Below are positions 27,384-38,170 of a stretch of DNA of 64,000 nt, one piece after another. The number at the start of each line of letters is the position of its first letter. Within the stretch, counting starts at the first letter, position 1. Under the pieces are notes generated by a model. The model had not been told where the DNA came from. It saw only the letters and a list, made by a program, of their open reading frames with translations, and did not search any database. The DNA is from Morganella psychrotolerans (GTDB lineage: Bacteria; Pseudomonadota; Gammaproteobacteria; Enterobacterales; Enterobacteriaceae): the NCBI RefSeq assembly GCF_001676155.1, contig NZ_LZEW01000012.1, positions 372,001 through 436,000 on the forward strand, read 5' to 3'. A program made the translations under genes and the position numbers.

Positions 27384-28084
27384 TGCTGGAATTTAATAAT
27401 GTCAGCGCACAATACGGCAAAATTCAGGCGCTGCATCAGGTCAGTCTGTCAGTCAGTAAAGGGGAAATCGTCACCCTGATCGGCGCTAACGGCGCCGGGA
27501 AAACGACACTGCTCAGTACCTTGTGTGGCGAGCCAAGGGCAACCGAAGGTGAGATCCGTTATAACGGAGAAGCGATTACCTCACTGCCGACAGCACAGAT
27601 TATGCGCAAAGATATTGCGCTGGTGCCGGAAGGGCGGCGGGTTTTCGGGCGTATGACAGTGGAAGAGAACCTGGCGATGGGTGGTTTTTTTGCCACTAAA
27701 CCTCAATATCAGATGCGTCTTGCACAGGTTTATGAACTCTTCCCGCGCCTTGAGGAGCGCCGCCATCAGCGGGCGGGAACCATGTCCGGCGGTGAACAGC
27801 AGATGCTGGCGATAGGGCGCGCACTGATGAGCAGCCCGAAGTTACTGTTGCTGGATGAACCGTCTCTGGGGCTTGCACCCATCATTATCATGCAGATTTT
27901 TGACACTATCCGCGACCTGCGGGACGCCGGGATGACGATTTTCCTGGTGGAGCAAAATGCAAACCAGGCGCTGAAACTGGCAGACAGAGGCTACGTGCTT
28001 GAAAACGGGCGGGTGGTGCTGGAAGATACCGGTCAGGCGCTGCTGGCGAACGAAGCCGTAAGAAGCGCCTATCTGGGTGGTTAA
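27383..28084 (+). CDS. livF: Branched-chain amino acid ABC ATPase LivF
   Basis: Second ATPase of the LIV importer; 233 residues with Walker A GANGAGKTT, signature MSGGEQQMLAIGRALM, Walker B LLLLDEPSLGLAP and H-loop LVEQNA (the Gln/Asn variant usual for LivF). Its ATG shares the last base of the livG stop codon. It is the last gene of the operon and converges on a Sel1-repeat gene only five bases away. Confidence 0.97.
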   Translation: MLEFNNVSAQYGKIQALHQVSLSVSKGEIVTLIGANGAGKTTLLSTLCGEPRATEGEIRYNGEAITSLPTAQIMRKDIALVPEGRRVFGRMTVEENLAMGGFFATKPQYQMRLAQVYELFPRLEERRHQRAGTMSGGEQQMLAIGRALMSSPKLLLLDEPSLGLAPIIIMQIFDTIRDLRDAGMTIFLVEQNANQALKLADRGYVLENGRVVLEDTGQALLANEAVRSAYLGG

Positions 28085-28089
28085 CTGAC

Positions 28090-28930
28090 TTATTTCACAG
28101 AAAAAATCTGACGGAATTTATCGCCGTCTTCTGTCAGATTTTTCGCCCACGGGCAGGCTTCCTGCTCACCGTTATCACAGGATGCCTGCATCAGCGATAC
28201 GCCTTTGTCATAATCCTGCGCCACGCCGTGCCCCTGCAAATACATCATTGAAAGATAAAACTGTGCCGCACCATGTGACTGAAGTGCCGCTTTTTCATAA
28301 AAATGGCGGGCAATGGCGCAATTATTACCTTCGCATCCTTTTCCGCCGTAATACATCACGCCAAGCTGATAAAGCGCATCGGGCTGATCTTGTGCGGCGG
28401 CTTTCTCAAACCAGGTTCTGGCTTTGCTGATATCCTGTTTTACGCCCCAGGCATGCAGATACATCGTACCCAGCTGATATTGTGCAACGGCGACATTTTG
28501 CCGTGCCGCTTTCTCAAACCAGTAGCGGGCATGTACAATATTATTGTTTTTTTTTATCATTTAAATCAGCTAAATGAAGATAAACATTGCCCAGATTGGT
28601 TTGTGCGGGTGCATATTGTTGTGTCGCCGCCTTTTCAAACCAGACTTTCGCCTGCATCAGTGAATCCGGGGACTGGTCGGTAAGCAGCAGTAGTTTACCC
28701 AGGGAATTTTGCGCATAAGGGTTATTCTGCTCTGCGGCTTTTCTGAACCAATATTCTGCCTGTACCGTCTCTTTTTGTGCCAGATAATCATCAGCTAATT
28801 TTATCTGAGCGGTGATATTACCGCTCAGAGCGGCGGCTTCCTGCCGTTTTACCGGGGACGGCAGTGCCATAAGCGGGGATGTAAAAAAAAGTACGGTACA
28901 ACATAATCCTGCTGCGATAGCGATTCTCAT
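28090..28930 (-). CDS. Secreted Sel1-repeat (TPR-like) protein, one apparent frameshift
   Basis: Removing one T from T9 at 28547-28555 merges two frames into 279 residues. The start at 28930 (MRIAIAAGLCC) gives a signal peptide with cleavage near MALPS. The mature protein is made of Sel1 repeats of about 36 residues, for example AKVWFEKAATQQYAPAQTNL and ARTWFEKAAAQDQPDALYQL, at least six in all, ending with a Cys pair region (MQASCDNGEQEACPWA). Sel1 proteins are solenoid scaffolds for protein-protein contacts, often secreted. The partner is unknown. A second Sel1 protein lies 1.2 kb away. Confidence 0.85.
28102..28143. terminator. Possible bidirectional terminator inside the Sel1 gene 3' end
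   Basis: An 11-bp perfect inverted repeat, AAAAATCTGAC / GTCAGATTTTT, with a 20-base loop sits 17 bases beyond the livF stop. It falls within the last codons of the convergent Sel1 gene. A and T flanks would suit termination in either direction. Confidence 0.45.
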
Positions 28931-28993
28931 TGCACATTCCATAAGCATTTTATGAACGGGTATATGTAGGGCAACTTATACCTCTTTGACTCA

Positions 28994-29120
28994 TATACTC
29001 GTCATACTTCAGGATGCCTGGGTGTTGACTACGCAAAGCCAGCCGGGTCACATAGTTTATCTATGCTCCCCGTCTACCTTTGCTTGTCGCCTACAGGCAT
29101 CCCGAATTATTTAGAGTATA
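28994..29120 (-). repeat. ERIC element, full length
   Basis: A 127-base element from TATACTCGTCATACTTCAGG to the TTATTTAGAGTATA end, with core CACATAGTTTATCTATG. It belongs to the same end type as the copy at 21626. Confidence 0.9.
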
Positions 29121-29169
29121 AATAAGGTTGTATTACACATTATGTGAGTCATTATACTTCTGTTATTCA

Positions 29170-29876
29170 TCAGCGTAAAATAATTGGTTCATATAATTGG
29201 GAGTAATGCTTGCTGGTTCTGTAATGTCTTTTTGCATAAATAACATGGTTAACAGCATTGTTTCCTGCAAATCGTATTCCGTCATCACAGTTTAATTCAT
29301 TAATTGCATTGGTATAAGCAATGGGCCCGGTTGTCCTGAGTACGCCATACATACCGACGCCGTATTTTTCAGGCGTATAATTTTCAATATGCTGAGTGAC
29401 TCTTTCGACAACATTATTAATATATTTGTTATTTGGTGTTGATAATATATTCCATTGCTGATGTTCTGTTCCTTTTTTTTATTTCACTATGAAGACCATA
29501 GCCTTCATAGGACAGTTCCGGGTGTCCCTGCCATTTGAAAATAACCAGTTCGTCATCAGGTTGAATGATTTTATTTAATGATATCGTTGTATAGCTTTTT
29601 ACATCAAAGTAAGCGCCACCAAACTCACGTATAATTAAATACCGGAAGTAATCAGCTCTCGCAGCACCATAAACGGGATTGATACTGTAATAGGCATCCA
29701 TATAGCGCTGCTTATCATTACCGAATAAAAATAAAAAAAATTTGCTGTTCATCATAAAACCGGTATTCCCAGTCAATATTATTGCACTTTAGCGCCGACA
29801 TTGCCTGTAATTCATTTTTTGTCGATGACTGTATTCCGAGAGTGTTAATTTGATGGATTATCTTAGGTATCTTCAT
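29170..29876 (-). CDS. GT32-type glycosyltransferase (OCH1-like), two apparent frameshifts
   Basis: Removing one base each from A8 at 29733-29740 and T8 at 29473-29480 gives a 234-residue protein beginning MKIPKIIHQINTLG, the typical start of family 32 glycosyltransferases. The catalytic-site region is ADYFRYLIIREFGGAYFDVK, with the DVK in the place of the usual DxD, like the DIKS subgroup I recall for bacterial and fungal relatives. There is no signal peptide or membrane helix, so it should act on the cytoplasmic face. Donor and acceptor are unknown. It is flanked by two Sel1-repeat genes, is AT-rich, and could equally be a real pseudogene if the breaks are genuine. Confidence 0.78.
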
Positions 29877-30091
29877 CTCAATTGAATTCCGTTTCAATTT
29901 AGTTAAGTAATTTTCACATAGTATTTGTTTTTGGTGAGTGTCTACGTTTTAAAATAACATTAATTTCAATAATAATACTGCGGTGATCTCGACTTTCCAC
30001 CTGTGTTTATGCTTCAATTATATTACATCGTGTAATCCGGAGTTGTCCGGGTGATTAATGTATTATTAAAGGTTGTACAGGGACAGTAAAT

Positions 30092-30868
30092 ATGAAAAAT
30101 CTTAGTGCTATAGTAAGTATATTTATTTCACTGCTATTTATTCCACCTGCATTGGCAGAAAAAAATTATGATTGGGCTGATGCCTTATTAGCGGATTCAA
30201 CCGGACGTATTACACCGCCGGATTACCGGGCTATCCGTGTTTTATTTCAGCAGTCCCTTGATACCGGCTATATTCCGGCAAACGGAAAGTTAGGGGATAT
30301 TTATCAGTATGGCTATGGTGTGAAACCCTCACCGGAAAAAGCCTTTGGCTACTATCAGGCTGGCGCTGCCGGTCGTGATGCGTATTCGATGTTTCGTCTG
30401 GGTGTGGCGTATGAAGAGGGTGCCGGTACACAAGAGGATGTGGTGAAAGGTCGTCAGTATATCAATGATGCGCTAGCTATTTTTCTGCAACAGGCAGCCG
30501 GCGGCGATGCACAGTCACAGTTTTTTGTCGGCATGCAATATATCGCCGGACGGTATTTGCCGCAGAGTGATAAAAATGCACTGGCGCTATTTTTAAAAGC
30601 AGCAGAGCAAAACCATCGTCCGAGCCTTCTTGTCATGGGAAAGTATTATAATTCTGAAGTGGACGATATAGGTCAGGCAACGGAATATTATAATAAAGCT
30701 ATCGTGCAGGGTGAGTTTCAGGCGTATGTGGATCTCGGTGCTTATTATTTTTATATCGATCCGGAAAAGAGCCATGATTATTTTCAGAAAGGGTGCGATC
30801 ACGATATCGCTCTGGCCTGTAAAAACCTGACTGCGGTTGACGAGTATATTGCCAAACGCGCTGAATAA
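30092..30868 (+). CDS. Secreted Sel1-repeat protein
   Basis: A 258-residue protein with signal peptide MKNLSAIVSIFISLLFIPPA (cleavage after ALA near residue 22) and about five Sel1 repeats, such as KLGDIYQYGYGVKPSPEKAF and RLGVAYEEGAGTQEDVVKGR. It ends with a short Cys-containing segment (YFQKGCDHDIALACKNL), as does the neighbouring Sel1 protein, suggesting common origin. No frame breaks. It stands alone, with a strong terminator after it and the kdp operon next. The partner and function are unknown. Confidence 0.88.
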   Translation: MKNLSAIVSIFISLLFIPPALAEKNYDWADALLADSTGRITPPDYRAIRVLFQQSLDTGYIPANGKLGDIYQYGYGVKPSPEKAFGYYQAGAAGRDAYSMFRLGVAYEEGAGTQEDVVKGRQYINDALAIFLQQAAGGDAQSQFFVGMQYIAGRYLPQSDKNALALFLKAAEQNHRPSLLVMGKYYNSEVDDIGQATEYYNKAIVQGEFQAYVDLGAYYFYIDPEKSHDYFQKGCDHDIALACKNLTAVDEYIAKRAE

Positions 30869-30892
30869 TAAGGATTTTCCCCCGTCATTCTG

Positions 30893-30926
30893 AACCGCCC
30901 GGTATATGCTTACCGGGCGGTTTTGT
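30893..30926 (+). terminator. Rho-independent terminator of the Sel1 gene
   Basis: A 12-bp perfect stem (AACCGCCCGGTA / TACCGGGCGGTT) with a six-base loop, followed by TTGTATTTTT. Confidence 0.92.
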
Positions 30927-30957
30927 ATTTTTACACTTTTTTTTATATCTTCCCCCC
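30927..30957 (+). promoter_or_regulatory. Candidate KdpE-binding site upstream of kdpF
   Basis: ATTTTTACACTTTTTTTTAT followed by ATCTTCCCCCC closely resembles the E. coli KdpE target (ATTTTTATACTTTTTTTACA then CCCCGC). It lies about 75-105 bases before the kdpF start. The core promoter between it and kdpF is not unambiguous. Confidence 0.68.
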
Positions 30958-31030
30958 TGAATTTTGCAACATCTTTGCACCCCGTTTCTTAGACTGCATC
31001 CTGAATAACTCACTGGTGTAAGGATTAATT

Positions 31031-31120
31031 ATGAGTCTGGGTTTTATCGCGGGTCTTGCCGGCACGATCCTGCTTTTGGCGTATCTGCTCTATGCCTTAA
31101 TTAATGCGGAGAAATTCTGA
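31031..31120 (+). CDS. kdpF: KdpF, small stabilising subunit of the K+ ATPase
   Basis: A 29-residue single-span membrane peptide ([20 protein letters not shown], then YALINAEKF). KdpF stabilises the KdpABC complex. Its stop codon overlaps the kdpA start (TGATGG). ATAAGGATTAATT precedes the ATG. It is too short for usual open-frame filters but its sequence and position are diagnostic. Confidence 0.95.
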   Translation: MSLGFIAGLAGTILLLAYLLYALINAEKF

Positions 31121-32802
31121 TGGCAGCGAATGCATTTTTACTCATTGCCGGGTTTCTGATTGTCTTGCTGATATCGGCAAAATTACTCAGCCATGTCCTG
31201 GTGCGCTTTATTGATGGCGCACCTTTACCGGTTATCGGGCGCGTGGAAAGAACCCTGTGGCGGTTTGCGGGAATACGTAACGAAGAGATGCGCTGGCAGC
31301 GTTATCTGACCGCACTGTTGCTGTTTAATGGTCTTGGTTTGGTTCTGTTGATGGCTATCCTGATGTTACAGGCAGATTTACCGCTTAATCCGCGTCACTT
31401 CCCGGGGATGTCATGGGATTTGGCGCTGAATACGGCGGTAAGTTTTGTCACTAATACCAACTGGCAGTCATACAGCGGCGAATCTACCGTCAGCTATTTC
31501 AGCCAGATGGCGGGGCTGACTGTACAAAATTTCCTGTCTGCGGCAACCGGGATAGCGGTGGCTTTTGCGCTGATCCGTGCACTGTGCCGACACAGCGTAC
31601 AAACCCTCGGTAATGCGTGGGTCGATCTCACCCGGATCACACTGTGGTTGCTGTTACCCCTTTCAGTGATTATTGCGCTGTTTTTTATCTCTCAGGGTGT
31701 TATCCAGAATTTTCATGATTATCAGATGATTATCACGCCTGAAGGCGTGCAGCAGATATTGCCGATGGGACCGGTTGCCTCTCAGGAAGCGATTAAACTC
31801 CTTGGTACGAATGGTGGCGGCTTCTTTGGTGCGAACTCCGCACATCCGTTTGAAAACCCGACTGCGCTGACTAACTTTGTGCAGATGCTGGCTATCTTTC
31901 TGATCCCCGCAGCACTCTGTTTTTCCTTCGGACGCTGTACCGGGAATCCGCGCCAGGGTCTGACTTTGCTGGTCGCAATGAGCATTGTGTTTGTGGCTGC
32001 CGCGGCGGCTGTGATGTGGAGTGAAACGCAGGGGAACCCGGCATTTACCGCACTTGGTATCGACAGCGCCATCAATATGGAAGGCAAAGAGGCGCGTTTC
32101 GGTATCCTGGCGACAGGGCTGTTTGTGGCGGTGACAACAGCGGCATCCTGCGGGGCGGTGAACAGCATGCATGATTCACTGACACCGCTCGGCGGATTGA
32201 TCCCGCTGTGGCTGATGCAGATTGGCGAGGTAATTTTTGGCGGTGTCGGCGCAGGTTTCTACGGCATGATGCTGTTTGTGTTCCTTGCGGTCTTTATTGC
32301 CGGGCTGATGATTGGGCGCACGCCTGAATATCTCGGTAAAAAAATCGAAGTACGGGAGATGAAACTGACCGCACTTGCCATCCTGGTCACCCCGGCGCTG
32401 GTCTTACTGGGTACGGCGCTGGCGCTGAGCACAGATGCCGGACGCGGGGCGGTTCTCAATCCCGGCGCACACGGCTTTACAGAAGTGCTCTACGCGCTGT
32501 CATCGGCATCGAACAATAACGGCAGTGCATTCGCCGGGTTAAGCACCAATACCCCGTTCTGGAACCTGTTACTGGCATTTTGTATGTTTGCCGGTCGTTT
32601 TGTGGTGATAGCACTGATTATGGCGCTGGCAGGTGCGTTGGTGAGAAAAACCGCTCAGACCGCCGGAGCCGGAACATTGCCGACAACCGGCGCGTTATTT
32701 ACCGGGTTATTGATTGCCGCGATTTTACTGATCGGCGCGCTGACGTTTGTTCCCGCACTGGCGCTTGGTCCGGTGGCGGAATTTCTGGCTGTATTTAAGT
32801 GA
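31120..32802 (+). CDS. kdpA: K+-transporting ATPase channel subunit A
   Basis: Potassium-selective, channel-like subunit of the high-affinity KdpFABC pump. The 560 residues have about ten membrane segments and the four selectivity-filter loops, including [30 protein letters not shown] and [14 protein letters not shown]. Length is close to E. coli KdpA (557). It overlaps kdpF and is 16 bases from kdpB. Confidence 0.97.
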   Translation: MAANAFLLIAGFLIVLLISAKLLSHVLVRFIDGAPLPVIGRVERTLWRFAGIRNEEMRWQRYLTALLLFNGLGLVLLMAILMLQADLPLNPRHFPGMSWDLALNTAVSFVTNTNWQSYSGESTVSYFSQMAGLTVQNFLSAATGIAVAFALIRALCRHSVQTLGNAWVDLTRITLWLLLPLSVIIALFFISQGVIQNFHDYQMIITPEGVQQILPMGPVASQEAIKLLGTNGGGFFGANSAHPFENPTALTNFVQMLAIFLIPAALCFSFGRCTGNPRQGLTLLVAMSIVFVAAAAAVMWSETQGNPAFTALGIDSAINMEGKEARFGILATGLFVAVTTAASCGAVNSMHDSLTPLGGLIPLWLMQIGEVIFGGVGAGFYGMMLFVFLAVFIAGLMIGRTPEYLGKKIEVREMKLTALAILVTPALVLLGTALALSTDAGRGAVLNPGAHGFTEVLYALSSASNNNGSAFAGLSTNTPFWNLLLAFCMFAGRFVVIALIMALAGALVRKTAQTAGAGTLPTTGALFTGLLIAAILLIGALTFVPALALGPVAEFLAVFK

Positions 32803-32818
32803 TTGACGGGAGAAGACA

Positions 32819-34867
32819 ATGAGTCGTCAGACACAGCGTTTATTTGAACCAAAACTGGTGAAACAGGCGTTACCGGAGACATTCAGAAAACTATCCCCGG
32901 TGGTGCAGTGGCAGAATCCGGTGATGTTTATTGTCTGGTGCGGCAGTCTGTTAACCACACTGCTTGCCGCCGGTATGATGACCGGGCTTTTCAGCGGCAA
33001 CGGGGCATTCACACTGACTATCGCCCTGTGGTTATGGTTTACCGTGTTGTTTGCGAATTTTGCGGAAGCGCTGGCGGAAGGGCGCAGCAGAGCACAGGCT
33101 GACAGCCTGAAAGGCATGAAAAAAACCAGCCGGGCACGAAAGCTGCGTTCCGCTGAGCGCGACAGTGAATATGAAACTGTCGCGGCAGATACGTTACGCA
33201 AAGGGGATTTGGTGCTGGTGGAAGCCGGTGATTTGATCCCGTGCGACGCTACGGTACTGGAGGGCGGCGCATCCGTGGATGAGAGTGCGATCACCGGTGA
33301 ATCTGCGCCGGTGATCCGCGAGTCCGGCGGGGATTTTTCTTCTGTCACCGGTGGTACGCGGATCTTATCGGACTGGTTGATCATTGAGTGCAGCGCAAAC
33401 CCGGGAGACAGTTTTCTGGATCGCATGATAAGCATGGTGGAAGGCGCGAAGCGCAGTAAAACGCCGAATGAAATCGCTCTGACTATTCTGCTGTCGGCAC
33501 TGAGTATTGTCTTTTTGCTGGCGGTGGCAACATTGTGGCCGTTTACTGAATTTGCCGGTCATGCCGTCAGTCTGACAGTGATGATTGCGCTGCTGGTGTG
33601 TCTGATCCCGACCACGATCAGCGGGCTGTTATCTGCCATTGGTGTGGCGGGTATGAGCCGGATGCTGGCGGCGAATGTGATTGCCACCAGCGGGCGCGCT
33701 GTGGAAGCCGCCGGGGATGTGGATGTGCTGCTGCTGGATAAAACCGGGACCATTACCCTGGGAAACCGCCAGGCGTCAGACTTTCTGGCAGCACCGGGTG
33801 TGGATGAACGCACACTGGCGGATGCGGCACAACTGGCATCGCTGGCAGATGAAACCCCGGAAGGGCGCAGTATTGTGGTACTGGCAAAGCAGCGTTTTAA
33901 TATGCGGGCGCGTGATCTTGCCGGTCTGAAAGCCACCTTTATTCCGTTTACCGCACAAACGCGCATGAGCGGGATCAATGTGGACGGACGAACTATCCGC
34001 AAGGGCTCTGTGGATGCTATCCGCCGCTATATCGAGGTCAATCACGGTCAATTCCCGGCGCAGGTCGACAAACTGGTGGAAGAGGTTGCCCGCCAGGGCG
34101 GTACGCCACTGGTGGTGGCAGAAGAGCACCGTGTGCTGGGTGTTATCGCGCTGAAAGATATCGTCAAAGGCGGGATCCGCGAACGCTTTGCGCAATTACG
34201 CCAGATGGGGATCAAAACGGTGATGATCACCGGTGATAACCGGCTGACAGCGGCGGCGATTGCGGCAGAAGCAGGTGTTGATGATTTTCTTGCGCAGGCG
34301 ACGCCGGAAGCTAAACTGGCGCTGATCCGCCAATATCAGAAAGAAGGGCGGCTGGTGGCAATGACCGGGGACGGCACCAATGATGCCCCGGCACTGGCGC
34401 AGGCAGATGTGGCGGTTGCCATGAACTCGGGAACACAGGCGGCAAAAGAAGCCGGTAATATGGTGGATCTGGACTCCAACCCGACCAAACTGATTGAAGT
34501 GGTTCATATTGGTAAGCAGATGCTGATGACGCGCGGCTCGCTGACAACATTCAGTATTGCCAATGATATCGCCAAGTATTTTGCGATTATCCCGGCGGCA
34601 TTTGCGGTGACTTATCCGCAACTGGATGCGCTCAATATTATGCGTCTGCATTCGCCGGATTCAGCCATATTAAGCGCGGTGATATTCAATGCCCTGATTA
34701 TTATTGCGCTGATCCCGCTGGCACTGAAAGGTGTGCCGTATCATGCCCTGAGTGCAGCGGCAATGCTGCGCCGCAATCTGTGGATCTATGGAACGGGCGG
34801 ATTAATCGTGCCTTTTATCGGTATTAAATTGATTGATATGTTGCTGACCCTGACAGGGTTAGTATAA
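32819..34867 (+). CDS. kdpB: K+-transporting P-type ATPase subunit B
   Basis: Energy-coupling subunit of KdpFABC. The 682 residues carry the TGES actuator motif ([11 protein letters not shown]), the phosphorylation site [13 protein letters not shown] (Asp about 307), [12 protein letters not shown], and [16 protein letters not shown]. Length equals E. coli KdpB. GGGAG precedes the ATG. Confidence 0.97.
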   Translation: MSRQTQRLFEPKLVKQALPETFRKLSPVVQWQNPVMFIVWCGSLLTTLLAAGMMTGLFSGNGAFTLTIALWLWFTVLFANFAEALAEGRSRAQADSLKGMKKTSRARKLRSAERDSEYETVAADTLRKGDLVLVEAGDLIPCDATVLEGGASVDESAITGESAPVIRESGGDFSSVTGGTRILSDWLIIECSANPGDSFLDRMISMVEGAKRSKTPNEIALTILLSALSIVFLLAVATLWPFTEFAGHAVSLTVMIALLVCLIPTTISGLLSAIGVAGMSRMLAANVIATSGRAVEAAGDVDVLLLDKTGTITLGNRQASDFLAAPGVDERTLADAAQLASLADETPEGRSIVVLAKQRFNMRARDLAGLKATFIPFTAQTRMSGINVDGRTIRKGSVDAIRRYIEVNHGQFPAQVDKLVEEVARQGGTPLVVAEEHRVLGVIALKDIVKGGIRERFAQLRQMGIKTVMITGDNRLTAAAIAAEAGVDDFLAQATPEAKLALIRQYQKEGRLVAMTGDGTNDAPALAQADVAVAMNSGTQAAKEAGNMVDLDSNPTKLIEVVHIGKQMLMTRGSLTTFSIANDIAKYFAIIPAAFAVTYPQLDALNIMRLHSPDSAILSAVIFNALIIIALIPLALKGVPYHALSAAAMLRRNLWIYGTGGLIVPFIGIKLIDMLLTLTGLV

Positions 34868-34876
34868 GGATATGCA

Positions 34877-35467
34877 ATGAGTCAGATACGTCCTGCAATC
34901 GTTATTTTTCTGGTTCTGGCGCTGGTCACCGGGGTATTTTATCCGCTGTTAACCACGACGCTGGGTGAGTGGTGGTTTGCCCGCCAGGCAAACGGCTCCC
35001 TGATTGATGTCAATGGTGAAGTAAAAGGCTCGGCACTGATTGGTCAGCAATTTACACAGCCCGGATATTTTCACGGGCGTCCGTCAGAAACGGCGGGCAC
35101 ACCTTATAATGCACAAAGCTCCGGCGGCAGTAATCTGAGCACCAATAACCCGGTACTGTTACAGCGTGTGGCACAGCGGGCAGAGGCATTACGGGCAGAA
35201 AACCCGGATGCCTCCCGTACCGTTCCGGTTGATTTGGTTACGGCGTCTGCCAGCGGACTGGACCCGGATGTTTCCCCGCAGGCGGCATACTGGCAGGCTC
35301 CGCGTGTTGCCAACGCGCGCGGAATGAGTGTGCCGGAGGTCAACGAACTGATCAGTGAAAATATCACCACGCCGGTTCCGGCATTTACCGGCGACCCGGT
35401 TGTGAATGTGCTGAAACTGAACCTGGCACTGGATGCACACACGTCAGCGCGTGCGCGCCTGAATTAA
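34877..35467 (+). CDS. kdpC: K+-transporting ATPase subunit C
   Basis: A 196-residue subunit with one N-terminal membrane helix ([18 protein letters not shown]) and a periplasmic domain containing [20 protein letters not shown] and [19 protein letters not shown]. It completes the structural complex. The start follows AAGGATATGCA, nine bases after kdpB, and the stop is 15 bases before kdpD. Confidence 0.97.
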   Translation: MSQIRPAIVIFLVLALVTGVFYPLLTTTLGEWWFARQANGSLIDVNGEVKGSALIGQQFTQPGYFHGRPSETAGTPYNAQSSGGSNLSTNNPVLLQRVAQRAEALRAENPDASRTVPVDLVTASASGLDPDVSPQAAYWQAPRVANARGMSVPEVNELISENITTPVPAFTGDPVVNVLKLNLALDAHTSARARLN

Positions 35468-35482
35468 CAGAAGGACATCAAT

Positions 35483-38170
35483 ATGCATGACGAGCCACTG
35501 CGTCCCGATCCTGATCAGTTACTGGCTCAGGTAACAGAGCGCCCGCGCGGGAAACTGAAGATTTTCTTCGGTGCCTGCGCGGGGGTAGGGAAAACCTATG
35601 CCATGTTGCAGGAGGCGCAGCGGCTGCATGAACAGGGTGTTGATGTGCTCGCCGGTGTGGTTGAAACCCACGGACGGCAGGAAACCGCCGCGCTGCTGAC
35701 GGGGCTGCAGGTACTGCCGCTGAAAAAATATCAGTACCGCGGACGGCAGGTCAGCGGGTTTGATTTGGATCGCGCCCTTGCCCTGCATCCGGCGGTGATC
35801 TTAATGGATGAGCTGGCACACGCGAACATTCCCGGCGCACGACACCCGAAACGCTGGCAGGATGTGGAAGAGCTGCTCAATGCCGGGATTGATGTGCTCA
35901 CCACGATCAATGTGCAGCATCTGGAAAGCCTGAATGACATTGTCGGCGGCGTTACCGGCGTTATTGTCCGTGAAACGGTGCCGGACCCGGTTTTTGATGC
36001 CGCCGATGAAATCGTCCTCGTGGATTTGACCCCGGACGATCTTCTTACCCGTCTGCGGGAAGGGAAAGTCTATCTTCCCGCGCAGGCGGAGCGGGCAATC
36101 GAGCACTTTTTCCGTAAAGGAAACCTGATCGCCCTGCGCGAACTGGCATTGCGCCGGACAACCGATCGCGTTGATGAGCAGATGCAGGCATGGCGTGAGC
36201 ATCAGGGTCAGGAGAAAGTCTGGCATATCCGCGATGCTATTTTAGTGTGTCTGCGCCCGGCGGGTGCGAATGAAAAACTGATCCGCGCCGCCGCCCGGCT
36301 GGCGGCTAAACTGGGCAGCGACTGGCACGCCATTTTTGTCGAAACCTCAGCCCGCCATAAGTTGCCCGCACAGCAACGGCGCGGAATTTTAAATGCACTG
36401 TCACTGGCACAGCAGCTCGGAGCCACCACGGCGACACTGGCAGAGCCGGAAGAGAGCCGGGCGGTTATCCGCTATGCGCGGGAAAATAATCTCGGCAAAG
36501 TCATGATCGGGCGGTATGTCCGCAAACACTGGTGGCAACAGGATAAACTATCGGATCAACTCAGCCGCCTGGCGGCCGATCTTGATGTGGTCATGATAGC
36601 CCCGAGGGACAGACAGCCGGAAAATCAGAGCAAATACAGTGATAGCCGTCCGTTTCTGGATAAACACAAAACCGATTTACAGGGCTGCATTGCGGCGGCA
36701 CTGATTTGTGCAGTCACCACACTGCTGGCGCATCACTGGCTGATGGCGTTTGATAATGCCAACCTGGTGATGCTCTATATCCTGGGTGTGGTGGTTGTGG
36801 CGCGTTTTTACGGACGCTGGCCGTCAGTATTTGCCACTGTGATTAATGTGGTCAGTTTTGATTTATTTCTGATTAACCCTAAGGGCACACTGGCTGTCTC
36901 TGATATGCAGTATCTGCTCACTTTTGCCGTCATGATGACAGTCGGGCTGGTGATCGGCAGCCTGACGGCAGGTGTGCGCTACCAGGCAAGGGTGGCACGT
37001 TACCGCGAGCAGCGCACCTATCATCTGTATGAGATGTCAAAAGCACTGGCAACAGCGCGTGAGCGTGATGAAATCGCCACTGTCAGCTGTCACTTTATCA
37101 GCCACAGCTTCCATGCCCGCTGTGAAATTCTGCTGCCGGATGCGCAGGGCAATCTGACTCCGGCGGGGGTAAGACCGGGCGCTATTGCCTGGGATGAAGC
37201 GATCACCCGCTGGAGTTATGACAAAGGGCAGCCCGCAGGATGCGGCACCGGTACATTGCCCGGTGTGCCGTATCAGATCCTGCCGCTCAGCACGACAGAG
37301 AAAGTGCTTGGTGTGATCATTGTTGAGCCGTATAACCGCCGTCAGTTGCAGATCCCCGAGCAGCAAAGGCTGCTTGAGACGCTGATCCTGCTGGCGGCGG
37401 GTGCCCTGGAGCGGCAGTCTCTGACAGAAAGTGAAGAGCAGGCGCGTCTGTTCAGTGAGCGGGAGCAGATACGTAACTCGCTGCTGGCGGCGCTGTCCCA
37501 TGATTTGCGGACACCGCTGACTGTTCTGTTTGGTCAGGCGGAAATTCTGACATTGGATCTCACCAGTGAGGGATCAAAATATGCCTCACAGGCGATGGAG
37601 ATCCGCCAGCACATTCTCAGCACCACACGGCTGGTGAATAATCTGCTGGATATGGCGCGGATCCAGTCCGGTGGTTTTAATCTCAATAAAGAGTGGTTGC
37701 CGCTGGAAGAAGTGATCGGCAGTGCGCTGATGATGCTCAAACCACGTTTTAACACCGATGCGATTGAGATAGATCTCAATGACCCGATGCAGCTTATCTG
37801 TGCGGATGGTCCGCTGTTTGAGCGCGTCTTAATTAATCTGCTGGAAAATGCCATTAAATATGCCGGTATTCAGGCGCAGATCGGCATTCGCTCCCGCGTG
37901 TCAGAAAACAGTATCGATATTGAAGTGTGGGATAACGGCCCGGGTATTCCGCCGGGGCAGGAAGCGCGGATTTTTGATAAATTTTCCCGCGGGCAGAAAG
38001 AATCGGCTATTCCGGGTGTGGGTCTGGGGCTGGCGATTTGTCAGGCGATTGTTGATGTTCACGGCGGCACTATCTGCGCCGGAAACCGGGACGGGGGTGG
38101 CGCAAGCTTTCATATACGTTTACCCTATAAAGACCCACCAACTATTGATGAAGCCGATAATCCATTGTGA
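35483..38170 (+). CDS. kdpD: Osmosensitive K+ channel/turgor sensor histidine kinase
   Basis: Membrane sensor kinase that phosphorylates KdpE under K+ limitation. The 895 residues contain the N-terminal KdpD domain with Walker A GACAGVGKTYAML (about 30-42), a universal-stress-protein-like domain (about 250-375), four clustered membrane segments (about 400-495), a GAF-like region, the phospho-acceptor in ALSHDLRTPLTV (His about 673) and the ATPase motifs NLLENAIKYA, DNGPGIPPG and GVGLGLAICQA. Its stop overlaps the kdpE start. It is on the same strand directly after kdpC, so one operon may run kdpFABCDE. Confidence 0.97.
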   Translation: MHDEPLRPDPDQLLAQVTERPRGKLKIFFGACAGVGKTYAMLQEAQRLHEQGVDVLAGVVETHGRQETAALLTGLQVLPLKKYQYRGRQVSGFDLDRALALHPAVILMDELAHANIPGARHPKRWQDVEELLNAGIDVLTTINVQHLESLNDIVGGVTGVIVRETVPDPVFDAADEIVLVDLTPDDLLTRLREGKVYLPAQAERAIEHFFRKGNLIALRELALRRTTDRVDEQMQAWREHQGQEKVWHIRDAILVCLRPAGANEKLIRAAARLAAKLGSDWHAIFVETSARHKLPAQQRRGILNALSLAQQLGATTATLAEPEESRAVIRYARENNLGKVMIGRYVRKHWWQQDKLSDQLSRLAADLDVVMIAPRDRQPENQSKYSDSRPFLDKHKTDLQGCIAAALICAVTTLLAHHWLMAFDNANLVMLYILGVVVVARFYGRWPSVFATVINVVSFDLFLINPKGTLAVSDMQYLLTFAVMMTVGLVIGSLTAGVRYQARVARYREQRTYHLYEMSKALATARERDEIATVSCHFISHSFHARCEILLPDAQGNLTPAGVRPGAIAWDEAITRWSYDKGQPAGCGTGTLPGVPYQILPLSTTEKVLGVIIVEPYNRRQLQIPEQQRLLETLILLAAGALERQSLTESEEQARLFSEREQIRNSLLAALSHDLRTPLTVLFGQAEILTLDLTSEGSKYASQAMEIRQHILSTTRLVNNLLDMARIQSGGFNLNKEWLPLEEVIGSALMMLKPRFNTDAIEIDLNDPMQLICADGPLFERVLINLLENAIKYAGIQAQIGIRSRVSENSIDIEVWDNGPGIPPGQEARIFDKFSRGQKESAIPGVGLGLAICQAIVDVHGGTICAGNRDGGGASFHIRLPYKDPPTIDEADNPL

